A stretch of 64,000 bases of DNA from Hyphomicrobiales bacterium. GTDB lineage: Bacteria > Pseudomonadota > Alphaproteobacteria > Rhizobiales > Beijerinckiaceae. Both the position numbers and the translations under genes were made by a program. Each line of letters opens with the position of its first letter. The first letter of the stretch is position 1. Positions 29,319-39,716 of this stretch are shown here, piece by piece. The stretch covers positions 62,001 through 126,000 of the forward strand of contig RXIY01000045.1 in assembly GCA_003963405.1 (NCBI GenBank), in the 5' to 3' direction. The notes under the pieces were generated by a model. That model was not told where the DNA came from. It saw only the letters and a list, made by a program, of their open reading frames with translations, and did no database searches.

Positions 29319-31292
29319 TCAGTTGACGCTGCGATCGATGATCTGCGCGAGGTCCGTCATGATGACGTTCAGATCGTAGTTCTTGGGCGTATAAACCGCC
29401 GCGACGCCCGACTCGAGCAGGAGCTTCTCATCCTCCGGCGGAATGATGCCGCCGACGACGAGCGGCGCCGAAACGCCCTCTTCCTTCATCAGCCGCATCA
29501 CCTCGTGCGCGAGGGTCACATGGGAGCCCGAGAGGATGGAGAGGCCGATGCAATGCACGCCCTCCTTCTTCGCCGCTTCCACAAGCTCCGCCGGCGTCGA
29601 GCGGATGCCGGCGTAAATCACGTCGAAGCCCACGTCGCGCGCCCGGACGGCGATCTGCTCGGCGCCGTTGGAATGCCCGTCGAGGCCCGGCTTGCCGACG
29701 AGGAACTTCGGACGGCGCCCCACCTTGTGGGCGACGCGCTCCACTTCGCCGCGCACCTTGTCGAGCTGGCCGCCGACCTGGCGCGCCGTCGAGGAGACGC
29801 CCGTCGGCGCGCGATATTCGCCGAAGACGCCGCGCAGCACCGCGCCCCATTCGCCGGTCGTGACGCCGGCCTTGGCGGCGGCGATGGAGGGCTCGACCAT
29901 GTTGCGGCCCTCTTTCGCCGCCCGCGCCAGCTCTTCGATCGCGGCCTTCGCGGCCGTGTTGTCGCGGCTCTCGCGCCAGGCCTTCAACCGCGCGATCTGA
30001 TCGGCCTCGACGCCCTCGGGCACGACCATGATGGCGTCGCTGCCCGAGGCGAGCGGCGAGGGCTCCGTGGAGGTGAATTTGTTGACGCCGACGACGGTCT
30101 GCTCGCCGGCCTCGATCGCTTCGAGGCGCGCCGTGTTCGACTCGACGAGCTTGGACTTCATGTAGCCGATCTCGACCGCGGCCGCCGCGCCGCCGAGCTC
30201 GTCGATCTTCTTCAATTCGGCCTTGGCCTCCTCCTTCAGCGCCGCGACCTTGCGGGCGATCTCCGGATTGCCGTCGAAGATGTCGCCATATTCGAGCAGG
30301 TCGGTCTCATAGGCCATGATCTGCTGCATGCGCAGCGACCATTGCTGATCCCACGGGCGCGGCAGGCCGAGCGCCTCGTTCCAGGCCGGAAGCTGCACAG
30401 CGCGGGCGCGGGCGTTCTTGGAGAGCACTACCGCCAGCATTTCGATGAGGATGCGATAGACGTTGTTTTCCGGCTGCTGCTCGGTGAGGCCCAACGAATT
30501 GACCTGCACGCCATAGCGGAAGCGGCGCAGCTTCTCGTCCTTCACGCCGTAGCGCTCGCGGGTGATCTCCTCCCAGAGCTCGGTGAAGGCGCGCATCTTG
30601 GAGAGTTCCGTGACGAAGCGCATGCCGGCGTTGACGAAGAAGGAGATGCGGCCGACGACCTGATCGAAATCTTCCTGCGACAGGCCGGCGGCCTTCACGC
30701 CGTCGAGGATCGCCACCGCGGTGGCGAGCGCATAGGCGAGCTCCTGCGCCGGCGTCGCGCCCGCCTCCTGCAGATGATAGGAGCAGACGTTCATCGGATT
30801 GAACTTGGGGCATTCCTTCGTGGTGAAGAGAATGAGGTCCTGCGTCAGGCGCAGCGACTGCGCGGGCGGAAAGACATAGGAGCCGCGCGACAGATATTCC
30901 TTGATGATGTCGTTTTGCGTCGTGCCCTGCAGCTTGACGCGCGGCGCGCCCTGCTCCTCGGCGGCGGCGATGTAGAGCGCCATCAGCCACACGGCGGTGG
31001 CGTTGATGGTCATGGACGTGTTCATCTCGGCGAGCGGAATGCCGTCGAAGAGGGTGCGCATGTCGCCCAGATGCGACACCGGCACGCCGACCTTGCCGAC
31101 CTCGCCGCGCGACAGAATGTGGTCGCTGTCGTAGCCCGTCTGCGTCGGCAGGTCGAAGGCGATGGAGAGACCCGTCTGACCCTTGGCGAGATTGGAGCGA
31201 TACAGCCGGTTCGACGCCTCGGCGGTCGAGTGACCGGCGTAGGTGCGGAACATCCAGGGCTTGTCGCGGCGCGGGGCAGACGTATCGTTCAT
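29319..31292 (-). CDS. ecm: ethylmalonyl-CoA mutase (MeaA-type, B12-dependent)
   Basis: Converts (2R)-ethylmalonyl-CoA to (2S)-methylsuccinyl-CoA in the ethylmalonyl-CoA pathway. The 657 residues begin with a mutase barrel ([46 protein letters not shown]). They end with a cobalamin-binding domain bearing D-x-H-x2-G in [14 protein letters not shown], then SGSH and GG motifs. The overall pattern is that of MeaA/Ecm, shorter than the roughly 710-residue methylmalonyl-CoA mutase large subunit. ATG 31292 is preceded by GAGGAGG. It lies near ccr, as in many alphaproteobacteria, but a DUF2267 gene is inserted between them. Confidence 0.94.
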   Translation of the reverse strand: MNDTSAPRRDKPWMFRTYAGHSTAEASNRLYRSNLAKGQTGLSIAFDLPTQTGYDSDHILSRGEVGKVGVPVSHLGDMRTLFDGIPLAEMNTSMTINATAVWLMALYIAAAEEQGAPRVKLQGTTQNDIIKEYLSRGSYVFPPAQSLRLTQDLILFTTKECPKFNPMNVCSYHLQEAGATPAQELAYALATAVAILDGVKAAGLSQEDFDQVVGRISFFVNAGMRFVTELSKMRAFTELWEEITRERYGVKDEKLRRFRYGVQVNSLGLTEQQPENNVYRILIEMLAVVLSKNARARAVQLPAWNEALGLPRPWDQQWSLRMQQIMAYETDLLEYGDIFDGNPEIARKVAALKEEAKAELKKIDELGGAAAAVEIGYMKSKLVESNTARLEAIEAGEQTVVGVNKFTSTEPSPLASGSDAIMVVPEGVEADQIARLKAWRESRDNTAAKAAIEELARAAKEGRNMVEPSIAAAKAGVTTGEWGAVLRGVFGEYRAPTGVSSTARQVGGQLDKVRGEVERVAHKVGRRPKFLVGKPGLDGHSNGAEQIAVRARDVGFDVIYAGIRSTPAELVEAAKKEGVHCIGLSILSGSHVTLAHEVMRLMKEEGVSAPLVVGGIIPPEDEKLLLESGVAAVYTPKNYDLNVIMTDLAQIIDRSVN

Positions 31293-31410
31293 TTTGGTCC
31301 TCCTCGACGCTGCGATAGCATGGCCGCGACGCAGGCGGAAGCGGGCGAGACGCCGCTGTTCGCCGCATGAGAGAAGGCCACAAAGAGACAGGCGAGACCG
31401 TCGCCGCGGC

Positions 31411-31875
31411 TCACTCCGCCGCCCGCGCCTCCGCCAGATCACGCGCCTCCGGCGGCCACAGCTCCCGCAGCGGCGCCGGCAGATCGGAGACCACCTTGGC
31501 GGTTTCGTTGAAGTCGATCTCCCGCCAGATCACCGCGAACACCGCCCGCGCCGCCGTTCCCGCGTCGACCGGAAAGCCACGCGGCAGCTCTCTCGCGATG
31601 CGGGCCTCGAATTCGTCGAGGCGGCGCCAGAGGTCGGGCTGGCCGGCGGGCCGCCAGCCGGCGAAATAGATGCCGCGCACGAGCAGGGGGAGTTGTGCGC
31701 CGAGATGCGCCGCCTGCTCGATCGTCAGCCGGTCGCGCAGCGCGTGGAGCACGGCGCGCAGCGCGCTGTAGGCGTGCGGCCGGTCGCCGAGGCGATGGTC
31801 TTCCGCGAGCGCCTTGAGCCAGGCATTTGTCTGCTGAACCGTGTGATCGAGGGCCGCCACTTGTGTTTCGCTCAT
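31411..31875 (-). CDS. DUF2267 family protein
   Basis: 154 residues of the DUF2267 family: TVQQTNAWLKALAEDHRLGD, the conserved AYSALRAVLHALRDRLTIEQ and AAHLGAQLPLLVRGIYFAGW. The protein is soluble and mostly helical, with no signal peptide or known catalytic motif. The biochemical function of the family is not established. It lies upstream of ecm on the same strand (118-base gap) and is divergent from ccr, so it shares control regions with two ethylmalonyl-CoA pathway genes. Confidence 0.85.
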   Translation of the reverse strand: MSETQVAALDHTVQQTNAWLKALAEDHRLGDRPHAYSALRAVLHALRDRLTIEQAAHLGAQLPLLVRGIYFAGWRPAGQPDLWRRLDEFEARIARELPRGFPVDAGTAARAVFAVIWREIDFNETAKVVSDLPAPLRELWPPEARDLAEARAAE

Positions 31876-32080
31876 GGCTTTCCATCTCCCTGGGAGCCGC
31901 GCCGGCGCCGACGCCTCTACGTCCCGTTTCGGGGAGGAGGCGTGAGGGATTATCTATCGCGCATCGGCCAGGCGGCGCGCCTCGACGACCCGATCGGGCG
32001 CCCATAGGCCAAACCTGCCCGATCCATCGGAATTTTCACCCTATCCCGCGCGTCGCCGGACGATTATAAGCTCGCCGGTT

Positions 32081-32099
32081 ATTGCTGCGACGCCGCAAT
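32081..32099 (+). promoter_or_regulatory. 19-bp dyad operator candidate before ccr
   Basis: ATTGCTGCGACGCCGCAAT is a palindrome with eight of nine base pairs matched around a central A. It ends 27 bases before the ccr start codon and about 12 bases after a possible -10 (TATAAG, 32064-32069). The TTGC...GCAA ends recall sites of ScfR/RamB-type acyl-CoA regulators, but that assignment is inference. Confidence 0.5.
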
Positions 32100-32126
32100 G
32101 CCTCATGGAGTGGAGGGAGCTTTACC

Positions 32127-33383
32127 TTGAGCGAGAAGAAAGACCTTTACGAGTTGGGCGAAATCCCGCCGCTCGGCCATGTTCCCAAGAACATGTACGC
32201 CTGGGCGATCCGGAAAGAGCGCCATGGGCCGCCGGAGACGGCGATGCAGCTCGAGGTTCTCCCGACCTGGGAGCTCGACAGCCATGACGTGCTCGTCCTC
32301 GTAATGGCCGCCGGCGTCAACTACAACGGCGTCTGGGCCTCGCTCGGCGAACCCATCTCCCCGCTCGACGGCCACAAGAATCCCTATCATATCGCCGGCT
32401 CCGACGCGTCGGGCATCGTCTGGGCCGTCGGCTCCAAGGTGAAGCGCTGGAAGGTCGGCGACGAAGTCATCATCCACTGCAACCAGGACGACGGGGACGA
32501 CGAGGAGTGCAACGGCGGCGACCCGATGTTCTCGCCCTCCCAGCGCATCTGGGGCTATGAGACGCCGGACGGCTCCTTCGCCCAGTTCTGCCGCGCGCAG
32601 GACCGCCAGCTCATGCCGCGCCCCAAGCACCTCAGCTGGGAAGAGTCGGCCTGCTACACCCTGACGCTCGCCACCGCCTATCGCATGCTCTTCGGCCATG
32701 AGCCGCATGAGCTGAAGCCCGGCCACAATGTGCTGGTCTGGGGCGCCTCGGGCGGCCTCGGCGTCTTCGCCGTGCAGCTCTGCGCCGCCTCGGGCGCCAA
32801 CGCCATCGGCGTGATCTCGGACGAGTCGAAGCGCGACTACGTCATGTCGCTCGGCGCCAAGGGCGTGATCAACCGCAAGGACTTCAAGTGCTGGGGCCAG
32901 CTCCCCAAGGTCAATTCGCCGGAATATGTCGAATGGACCAAGGAGGCGCGCAAGTTCGGCAAGGCGATCTGGGACATCACCGGCAAGAAGGACGTCGACA
33001 TCGTCTTCGAACATCCGGGCGAAGCGACCTTCCCCGTCTCCTGCCTCGTCGCCAAGCGCGGCGGCATGGTGGTGTTCTGCGCCGGCACGAGCGGCTTCAA
33101 CATCACCTTCGACGCCCGCTATGTCTGGATGCGCCAGAAGCGCATTCAGGGCTCGCATTTCGCGCATCTCAAGCAGGCGGCGGCGGCGAACCAGTTCGTC
33201 ATCGACCGTCGCATCGACCCCTGCATGTCGGAGGTCTTCGCCTGGGACAAGATCCCGCTGGCGCATATGAAGATGTGGAAGAACGAGCATGCGCCCGGCA
33301 ATATGGCGGTGCTCGTGAACGCCCCCGAGCCCGGCCTGCACACGGTCGAGGACGTGACCGAGGCCTATAACAGGAAGAAGTAA
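32127..33383 (+). CDS. ccr: crotonyl-CoA carboxylase/reductase
   Basis: NADPH-dependent reductive carboxylation of crotonyl-CoA to (2S)-ethylmalonyl-CoA, the key CO2-fixing step of the ethylmalonyl-CoA pathway. The 418-residue product is of the MDR superfamily: VMAAGVNYNGVWASLGEP, IAGSDASGIVWAVG, the Ccr-specific acidic insert NQDDGDDEECNGGDP, and the cofactor motif VWGASGGLGVFAVQL. The start is inferred as TTG 32127 because GGAGGGAG lies 7 bases upstream and the protein then begins SEKKDLYELGEIPP, as in relatives. No ATG is available. A terminator follows at 33413. Confidence 0.95.
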   Translation: MSEKKDLYELGEIPPLGHVPKNMYAWAIRKERHGPPETAMQLEVLPTWELDSHDVLVLVMAAGVNYNGVWASLGEPISPLDGHKNPYHIAGSDASGIVWAVGSKVKRWKVGDEVIIHCNQDDGDDEECNGGDPMFSPSQRIWGYETPDGSFAQFCRAQDRQLMPRPKHLSWEESACYTLTLATAYRMLFGHEPHELKPGHNVLVWGASGGLGVFAVQLCAASGANAIGVISDESKRDYVMSLGAKGVINRKDFKCWGQLPKVNSPEYVEWTKEARKFGKAIWDITGKKDVDIVFEHPGEATFPVSCLVAKRGGMVVFCAGTSGFNITFDARYVWMRQKRIQGSHFAHLKQAAAANQFVIDRRIDPCMSEVFAWDKIPLAHMKMWKNEHAPGNMAVLVNAPEPGLHTVEDVTEAYNRKK

Positions 33384-33412
33384 GGGCGCGACGCCCCGAC
33401 GATCCTTTTGAT

Positions 33413-33443
33413 GGCGCGCCGGGCGACTGGCGCGCCGTTTTTT
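33413..33443 (+). terminator. Intrinsic terminator after ccr
   Basis: Two copies of the self-complementary GGCGCGCC (33413-33420 and 33429-33436) form an 8-bp stem with an 8-base loop, followed by G and six Ts. Confidence 0.85.
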
Positions 33444-33479
33444 CTCGCTCCCCGCGCTTGCTGCGAGGTAGTCTGCCGC

Positions 33480-34310
33480 ATGGCCCTCGCCCCGACGCCC
33501 GACCTGCGCGACGCGCTCATCGCCCTCATCGACTGGCATGTCGAGAGCGGGGTCGATCTCGCGCTCGATGCGGCGCCGCATGACCGCTACGCCGACAGCG
33601 CCCGCGGGCCGCAGGCGGCGGGCCTCCCCGCGCCGGCCCTCGCGCCCGGCCCCGCGCCCGCAGAACCCGTCTCCGAGCCCGCCGCGCCGCGCCGCCTGGC
33701 GCCCGTCATCGCCGCGCCGGACGAGGCCGCGCGGGCCGCCGAGGCGGAAGCCGCCGCGGCGCAGGATCTCGGCGCGCTCGCCGCGCGGCTCGCCGCTTTC
33801 CCCTATGCGCCCTTCCGCGAGATGGCCGAGCATTTCCTCTTCGCCGCCGGCACGCCCGGCGCGCCGCTCATGGCGCTCGACGCCGCGCCGGGCGCGACGG
33901 AGGAATCGAGCGGCGAGGCCTTCAGCGGCGACAAGGCGCGGCTGCTCGACAATATGCTCGCGGCAATCGGCCAGAGCCGCGAGAGCGCCTATCTCGCCTA
34001 TGTCGCGCCCTGGCGTCCTGCGGGGGACCGGGCGCTCACGGCGCAGGAGATCGCGGTTTTCGCGCCCTTTGCGCGCCGCCACCTGGAGCTCGCGCGGCCG
34101 CGCGTCGTGCTGCTCTTCGGCGAGGCGCCGGCGCGCGTGGCGCTGGAGACGGGCGAGCCGGTCAGCCGGTTGCGCGGCAAGCCCTTCGACCTCGCCGGCG
34201 GGACACGGGCGTTCGTGTTCAGCGGGCTCGACACTCTGCTCAAAAGCCCGGCGCTGAAGCCGGCCGCCTGGCGCGATCTGCGCGCGGCGGCGGCGCTGCT
34301 GCAAGGGTAG
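33480..34310 (+). CDS. uracil-DNA glycosylase-like protein with degenerate active site
   Basis: A 276-residue protein that follows the layout of type-4 uracil-DNA glycosylases in its second half: a SGDKARLLDNMLAAIG block, AYLAYVAPWRPAGDRALT, FARRHLELARPRVVLLFGEAP, and a final KSPALKPAAWRDLRAA. The key elements differ: the G-E-x-P-G motif reads LDAAPGATEE, the H-P-S/A region reads FSGLDTLLKSP, and the iron-sulfur cysteines are missing. The N-terminal 90 residues are Ala/Pro-rich. Base excision activity is therefore doubtful. ATG 33480 is chosen, downstream of the ccr terminator; convergent with ispG. Confidence 0.75.
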   Translation: MALAPTPDLRDALIALIDWHVESGVDLALDAAPHDRYADSARGPQAAGLPAPALAPGPAPAEPVSEPAAPRRLAPVIAAPDEAARAAEAEAAAAQDLGALAARLAAFPYAPFREMAEHFLFAAGTPGAPLMALDAAPGATEESSGEAFSGDKARLLDNMLAAIGQSRESAYLAYVAPWRPAGDRALTAQEIAVFAPFARRHLELARPRVVLLFGEAPARVALETGEPVSRLRGKPFDLAGGTRAFVFSGLDTLLKSPALKPAAWRDLRAAAALLQG

Positions 34311-34324
34311 GGCCGCGGCGGGCG

Positions 34325-35620
<1,296 letters not shown>

Positions 35621-35717
35621 CTCGTCACGGCTCCGTTGAATGGCTTTCGCCCTAGGTCGCGCGGAATGAGGCGCGGGTCAAGCGCGCGGCCAGGAGGCTA
35701 TGTGGGAGGGCGCTCGA

Positions 35718-36680
35718 TTAACCCATCTTCCGGCGCGGATCGTAGTGATGCCGCTCGCGCAGCTCCCGCAGCCGCGCCTCGAATTCGGCGTCCGCCTCCT
35801 CGGGCAACATGATCTTCAGCGTCACATAGAGATCGCCGGCCGGCTTGCTCTCGGTCTGGGGCAGGCCCTTGCCGCGCAGGCGCAGCACGCGGCCGCCGTT
35901 GGAGCCCGCCGGCACGGCGAGCTCGACCTTGCCGTCGAGCGTCGGCGTCTGCACCTTCGCGCCCAGCGCCGCCTCGTAAATCGTCACCGGCAGATCGAGC
36001 CGCAGATCCCGTCCTTCGGGTTTGAAGTAGGGGTGGGGGGCGATCTTCACCGTCACCAGCGCGTCGCCGGGCTCGCCGCCGCGCCCGCCCGGCTGGCCCT
36101 GTCCGCGCAGGCGGATCTGCTGGCCGTCCTCCACCCCGGCGGGAACCTTGACTTCGAGCGTGCGGCCGGAGGGCAGAATGACGCGGGCCGAGCCGCCCTT
36201 GGCGGCGGTTTCGAGCGGCACGGTCGCCGTCGCGGCGACGTCCTCGCCACGCTCGGGCGTCGGCTGGGCGCGCCGGCGCCCGCCGAAGAGATCGGCGAAG
36301 AGGTCGCTCGGGTCGAAGCCGCCGCCCCCCTGGCCGCCGACATTGAATTCGAAATGCTGGTTCGCCCCCGGCCCCGCGCCCGCCGAGCGCCAGGCGCGCG
36401 AGAAGCCGCCCTGCCCCGCGCCGGCGCCGAAGCCCTCAAAGCCCCTGGGCTTGCCGTCGGCTCCGATCTCGCCCCGGTCGTATTGGGCTTTCTTCTTCTC
36501 GTCGCCGACGATTTCGTAGGCCGTATTGATTTCCGCGAACCGCTCCTTGGCCTTGACGTCGTCCTTGTTGCGGTCGGGATGGTATTTCTTGGCGAGCTGG
36601 CGATAGGCCTTCTTGATGTCGGCCGCGCTCGCCGATTTGGAAACGCCGAGTACGTCGTAAGGATCGCGCATTGTGTCCAA
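35718..36680 (-). CDS. CbpA-like DnaJ co-chaperone without zinc finger
   Basis: A 320-residue J-domain co-chaperone for DnaK. The J domain at the N-terminus has the H-P-D tripeptide in [12 protein letters not shown] Gly/Phe-rich linker (about 75-130) follows, then the C-terminal substrate-binding domains ([50 protein letters not shown]). The four C-x-x-C-x-G-x-G repeats of DnaJ are absent, which places it with CbpA/DnaJ2 types. An internal ATG at 36671 is an alternative start. A small conserved gene lies upstream on the same strand. Confidence 0.93.
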   Translation of the reverse strand: MDTMRDPYDVLGVSKSASAADIKKAYRQLAKKYHPDRNKDDVKAKERFAEINTAYEIVGDEKKKAQYDRGEIGADGKPRGFEGFGAGAGQGGFSRAWRSAGAGPGANQHFEFNVGGQGGGGFDPSDLFADLFGGRRRAQPTPERGEDVAATATVPLETAAKGGSARVILPSGRTLEVKVPAGVEDGQQIRLRGQGQPGGRGGEPGDALVTVKIAPHPYFKPEGRDLRLDLPVTIYEAALGAKVQTPTLDGKVELAVPAGSNGGRVLRLRGKGLPQTESKPAGDLYVTLKIMLPEEADAEFEARLRELRERHHYDPRRKMG

Positions 36681-36783
36681 TCAGCCCATGGGAGCGCCCG
36701 CCCGAAGCGGCGCGGGCGCAAATGTCATGAAAAGTCTATGTGGGAGAAACGCCGCCCCAACGCAAGCGCGAGCCGGGCGGATT

Positions 36784-37074
36784 TTAAAGCTTCGTCGGCG
36801 CTTTCGCGAAATCCTCGAGCGCCTTGCCTTCGGGATCGAGGCGGGCGAGGGCGTCGTTGACCGCCTCGATCTGGCTCGGCTCCCCGCCCGCCATATTTTC
36901 CTCGGTCGCCCGCATAAGGGCGCGGGCGTCGAGCTCCCAGCGTTTGAGGATTTCGATTTTCATGAGCTTGGCCAGCGACGGCGTTTCAACGATCTCGCTC
37001 GGCGCGTCGAAAACAGAAGACGGGGAGACGAGGGCCTGCTCGATTTCGGCGGCGCCCAGGGAAGCGACTTTCAT
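36784..37074 (-). CDS. small conserved alphaproteobacterial protein, function unknown
   Basis: 96 residues starting MKVASLGAAEIEQALVSPSS. The middle segment LKRWELDARALMRATEENMA resembles a family of small Hyphomicrobiales proteins with a W-x-L-D-A core and a following E-x-x-M-x-G-G motif. There is no signal peptide, membrane helix or catalytic motif. It lies between mntH upstream (62-base gap) and the DnaJ-like gene downstream, all leftward. Function cannot be assigned. Confidence 0.7.
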   Translation of the reverse strand: MKVASLGAAEIEQALVSPSSVFDAPSEIVETPSLAKLMKIEILKRWELDARALMRATEENMAGGEPSQIEAVNDALARLDPEGKALEDFAKAPTKL

Positions 37075-37136
37075 CTTTGCATCCGGTTGGAGTGAATGTC
37101 TCGAACGCGCAAGCGGCGCCTGTGTTCCCGCGGCCG

Positions 37137-38447
37137 TCAGCCCGCGGCCGCGTCGATGATCAGCTTCACGTTCAGCGCGATGACGCCCGCCGCGATCACG
37201 GCCGCGACAAGGGTCGTGCGGCGGGGCGCGACGAGCGCGCCCATCACGTCGCGACGCGCGGTGAAGTGCACGAGAGGGACCACCGCGAAGGGCAGGGTGA
37301 CGCTGAGAACCACCTGGCTCAGCACCAGAAGCCGCGCCGTCGCGCTCTCGCCGGCGTAGAGCGTGACGGCGATGGCGGGCGCGATGGCGATCGCCCGAGT
37401 CACGAGGCGCCGCGCCGCGGGGGCGAGACGCAAATGGACGAAGCCCTCCATCACGATCTGCCCGGCGAGCGTGGCGGTGACGGTCGAATTGAGCCCGCAG
37501 GCGATGAGCGCCACTGCGAAGAGCTTCGCGGCCAGGGGCTCGCCGAGCAGCGGCGCGATCAGCCGATGCGCCTCGCCGAGCTCGGCCACCTGATCGAGCC
37601 CCCGGGTGTGAAACACGGCCGCCGCCAGCACCAGGATCGCGCCATTGACGAGCAGCGCGAAAAAGAGCGCGAGGGAGCTGTCGAGCACGGCGAAGCGGAT
37701 GGCTTCGCGCTTCTGCCGTGCCGAGACGCCCACGGCGCGGGTCTGGACGACGAAGGAATGCAGGAAGAGATTGTGCGGCATCACCGTCGCGCCGAGAATG
37801 CCGAGCCCGAGATAAAGCATCTCGGGATCGGCGAGGAAGCGCGATGTGGGAACGAGGCCCCGCGCCACCGCCGCCATGTCCGGCCGCGCCATCACGAGCT
37901 CGGCGGCGAAACAGAAGCCGATCAGACCGAGCATCGACACGACGAAAAGCTCGATCTTGCGAAAGCCCAGCCGTTCGAAGGCGAGCACGAGAAAGGCGTC
38001 GAGCGCCGTCGCGACGATGCCGAGGGCGAGCGGCAGGCCGAAAAGCAGCTCGAGTCCGATCGCCGTGCCGATCACTTCCGCGAGATCGGTCGCGAAAATG
38101 CCGGCCTCGGCGAGGAGCCAGAGGAAGACCGCCACCGGAAAGGGCGTATGGGCGCGGCAGGCCTGGGCGAGATCGAGCCCCGCGCCGACGCCGAGCCGCG
38201 CCGAGAGGGACTGCAATACGATGGCCATGAGGCTCGAGAGCACGGCGACGAAAAGCAGCGCCGTTCCAAACTTGGAGCCGCCGGCGAGCGCCGTCGCCCA
38301 ATTGCCGGGGTCCATGTAGCCCGTGGCGACAAGATAGCCGGGGCCGAGAAAGACGAAGATGCGATTGACGAGCTTGCCGCCGGCGGGAACCGCCACGGAG
38401 CGCCTCAGCTCTCCGCTCGTCGACCCCCAGGGCGCGGATGTGGCCAC
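37137..38447 (-). CDS. mntH: Nramp-family divalent metal transporter MntH
   Basis: Proton-coupled manganese (and iron) importer in the inner membrane. The 436 residues form eleven helices. TM1 carries the metal-binding D-P-G-N in TGYMDPGNWAT and TM6 carries M-P-H-N in ATVMPHNLFLHS, both diagnostic of Nramp. The GTG start at 38447 has GGGAGGGG about 6 nt upstream. It lies downstream of the phosphatase-NUDIX gene (58-base gap). No manganese riboswitch or Mur box was recognised in that gap. Confidence 0.95.
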   Translation of the reverse strand: MATSAPWGSTSGELRRSVAVPAGGKLVNRIFVFLGPGYLVATGYMDPGNWATALAGGSKFGTALLFVAVLSSLMAIVLQSLSARLGVGAGLDLAQACRAHTPFPVAVFLWLLAEAGIFATDLAEVIGTAIGLELLFGLPLALGIVATALDAFLVLAFERLGFRKIELFVVSMLGLIGFCFAAELVMARPDMAAVARGLVPTSRFLADPEMLYLGLGILGATVMPHNLFLHSFVVQTRAVGVSARQKREAIRFAVLDSSLALFFALLVNGAILVLAAAVFHTRGLDQVAELGEAHRLIAPLLGEPLAAKLFAVALIACGLNSTVTATLAGQIVMEGFVHLRLAPAARRLVTRAIAIAPAIAVTLYAGESATARLLVLSQVVLSVTLPFAVVPLVHFTARRDVMGALVAPRRTTLVAAVIAAGVIALNVKLIIDAAAG

Positions 38448-38505
38448 GTGAACCCCTCCCGAACGTCGCCCGTCCGCGGGCGCCCGTTCGCGGAGGCGGC
38501 GGATT

Positions 38506-39603
38506 TCAGGAAACGACCTTGCGCAGCAACGCTTCGAGGCCTTCCGGGAAGATCAGCTCACAAGACGCAGCGATCTCGTCGGCAGACCACCACCGCCATC
38601 CGAGAAGATGCGTCTTCTCCTCCGGCGTGAGGCTTTGCGGGGCAGGCGCAAACTCTTCCGTTCTGATGAGGAAATAGCGCTCGATCGCCTGGCGCCAATC
38701 GTCGCCGAGCTCCATGGGGAATTCGCGCGTCGCCACGACGGGGCCCAGGTCCTGGCCGATCAGCAGGCCCGTTTCTTCGTGAACCTCCCGCCGCAGCGCC
38801 GTCTCGAAGCTTTCGCCCTCCTTGAGCGCGCCGCCCGGCGTCGCCCAGAAGTGATGATGCCCGAGCGCCAGAAAATGCGGCGACAGCCCGCCCGCATATT
38901 GCATCAGCAGCGCCCGGCCCGAAGGCGCGACGACGAGCGCGCGGGCGGCCTCGCGGCGGGGCAGCGGCGCGCCGTCCCAGGGCGCGGCGATCTCCGAGCG
39001 CCCCTCCGGCCGCGCCCAGTCGACGAGCGACCATTTGCCGCCCTCATAGGCGACCCAGTTCGGCGTCGCATTGAGGATCGGATGCTCGCGCTTCTCGGAG
39101 AGCGCCCGGCCGGTGGCCATGCGCCAGGCGATGTCGAGGACGCCCGCATGGGCGACGACGAGCACGGTGAGCCCGGCGCTTTCCCGCGCGATGTCGGCGA
39201 GGACGGAGCGGATGCGGCGCGAAAACTCCTCGAGCGTCTCCCCTTCGGGCGCGGCGAAATCCGGCCTGCGGGAAAGATAATGCGGATAGTCGTCGGCGTA
39301 TTTGACCTGCACCTCGGCGTGCGTATGGCCCTGCCAGGCGCCGTCGTCCTTCTCGCGCAGCCGCTGCGTCGCCCGCACCTCGAGGCCGAGCGCGCCGGCG
39401 ATGGGCGCGGCGGTGGCGAGGGCGCGGCGCAGATCGCTGGAATAGACACGATCGAAATGCGCGCCGTCGAGCTCGCGGGCGAGGGCCAGCGCCTGCGCGC
39501 GCCCGCGCGCATTCAGGGCGATGTCGAACTGGCCCTGAAAACGGCGCTCGATGTTCCAGTTGGTCTCGCCGTGGCGGGCGAGACAGATGATGGTGCGGGT
39601 CAT
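38506..39603 (-). CDS. histidine phosphatase / NUDIX hydrolase fusion
   Basis: 365 residues with two domains. Residues 1 to about 200 are a histidine phosphatase: LARHGETNW with the phospho-acceptor His11, SSDLRRALATA, and VVAHAGVLD with the second histidine. From about residue 220 there is a NUDIX domain with a perfect box, G-x5-E-x7-R-E-x2-E-E-x-G, in GGALKEGESFETALRREVHE. Mycobacterial MutT1 has the same two domains in the opposite order and cleans oxidised guanine nucleotides. A nucleotide-sanitising role is therefore plausible but not shown. It is followed by mntH; both may relate to oxidative stress. Confidence 0.9.
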   Translation of the reverse strand: MTRTIICLARHGETNWNIERRFQGQFDIALNARGRAQALALARELDGAHFDRVYSSDLRRALATAAPIAGALGLEVRATQRLREKDDGAWQGHTHAEVQVKYADDYPHYLSRRPDFAAPEGETLEEFSRRIRSVLADIARESAGLTVLVVAHAGVLDIAWRMATGRALSEKREHPILNATPNWVAYEGGKWSLVDWARPEGRSEIAAPWDGAPLPRREAARALVVAPSGRALLMQYAGGLSPHFLALGHHHFWATPGGALKEGESFETALRREVHEETGLLIGQDLGPVVATREFPMELGDDWRQAIERYFLIRTEEFAPAPQSLTPEEKTHLLGWRWWSADEIAASCELIFPEGLEALLRKVVS

Positions 39604-39716
39604 CGCTCGTCTGGGCGCTGCTCGTGACGCGGCGCTTGGCGCGCGCCGGGCTGTTCTGCCCTATCTTCGCGCAAAAGTCAGTCGCCTTTTGGCCCGGAGC
39701 CGCCGGCTCCCGCGCC

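Noticed and set aside
37075-37136. Manganese riboswitch or Mur box around mntH
   Set aside because: Neither the gap downstream nor the 58 bases upstream of mntH shows the expected conserved elements.
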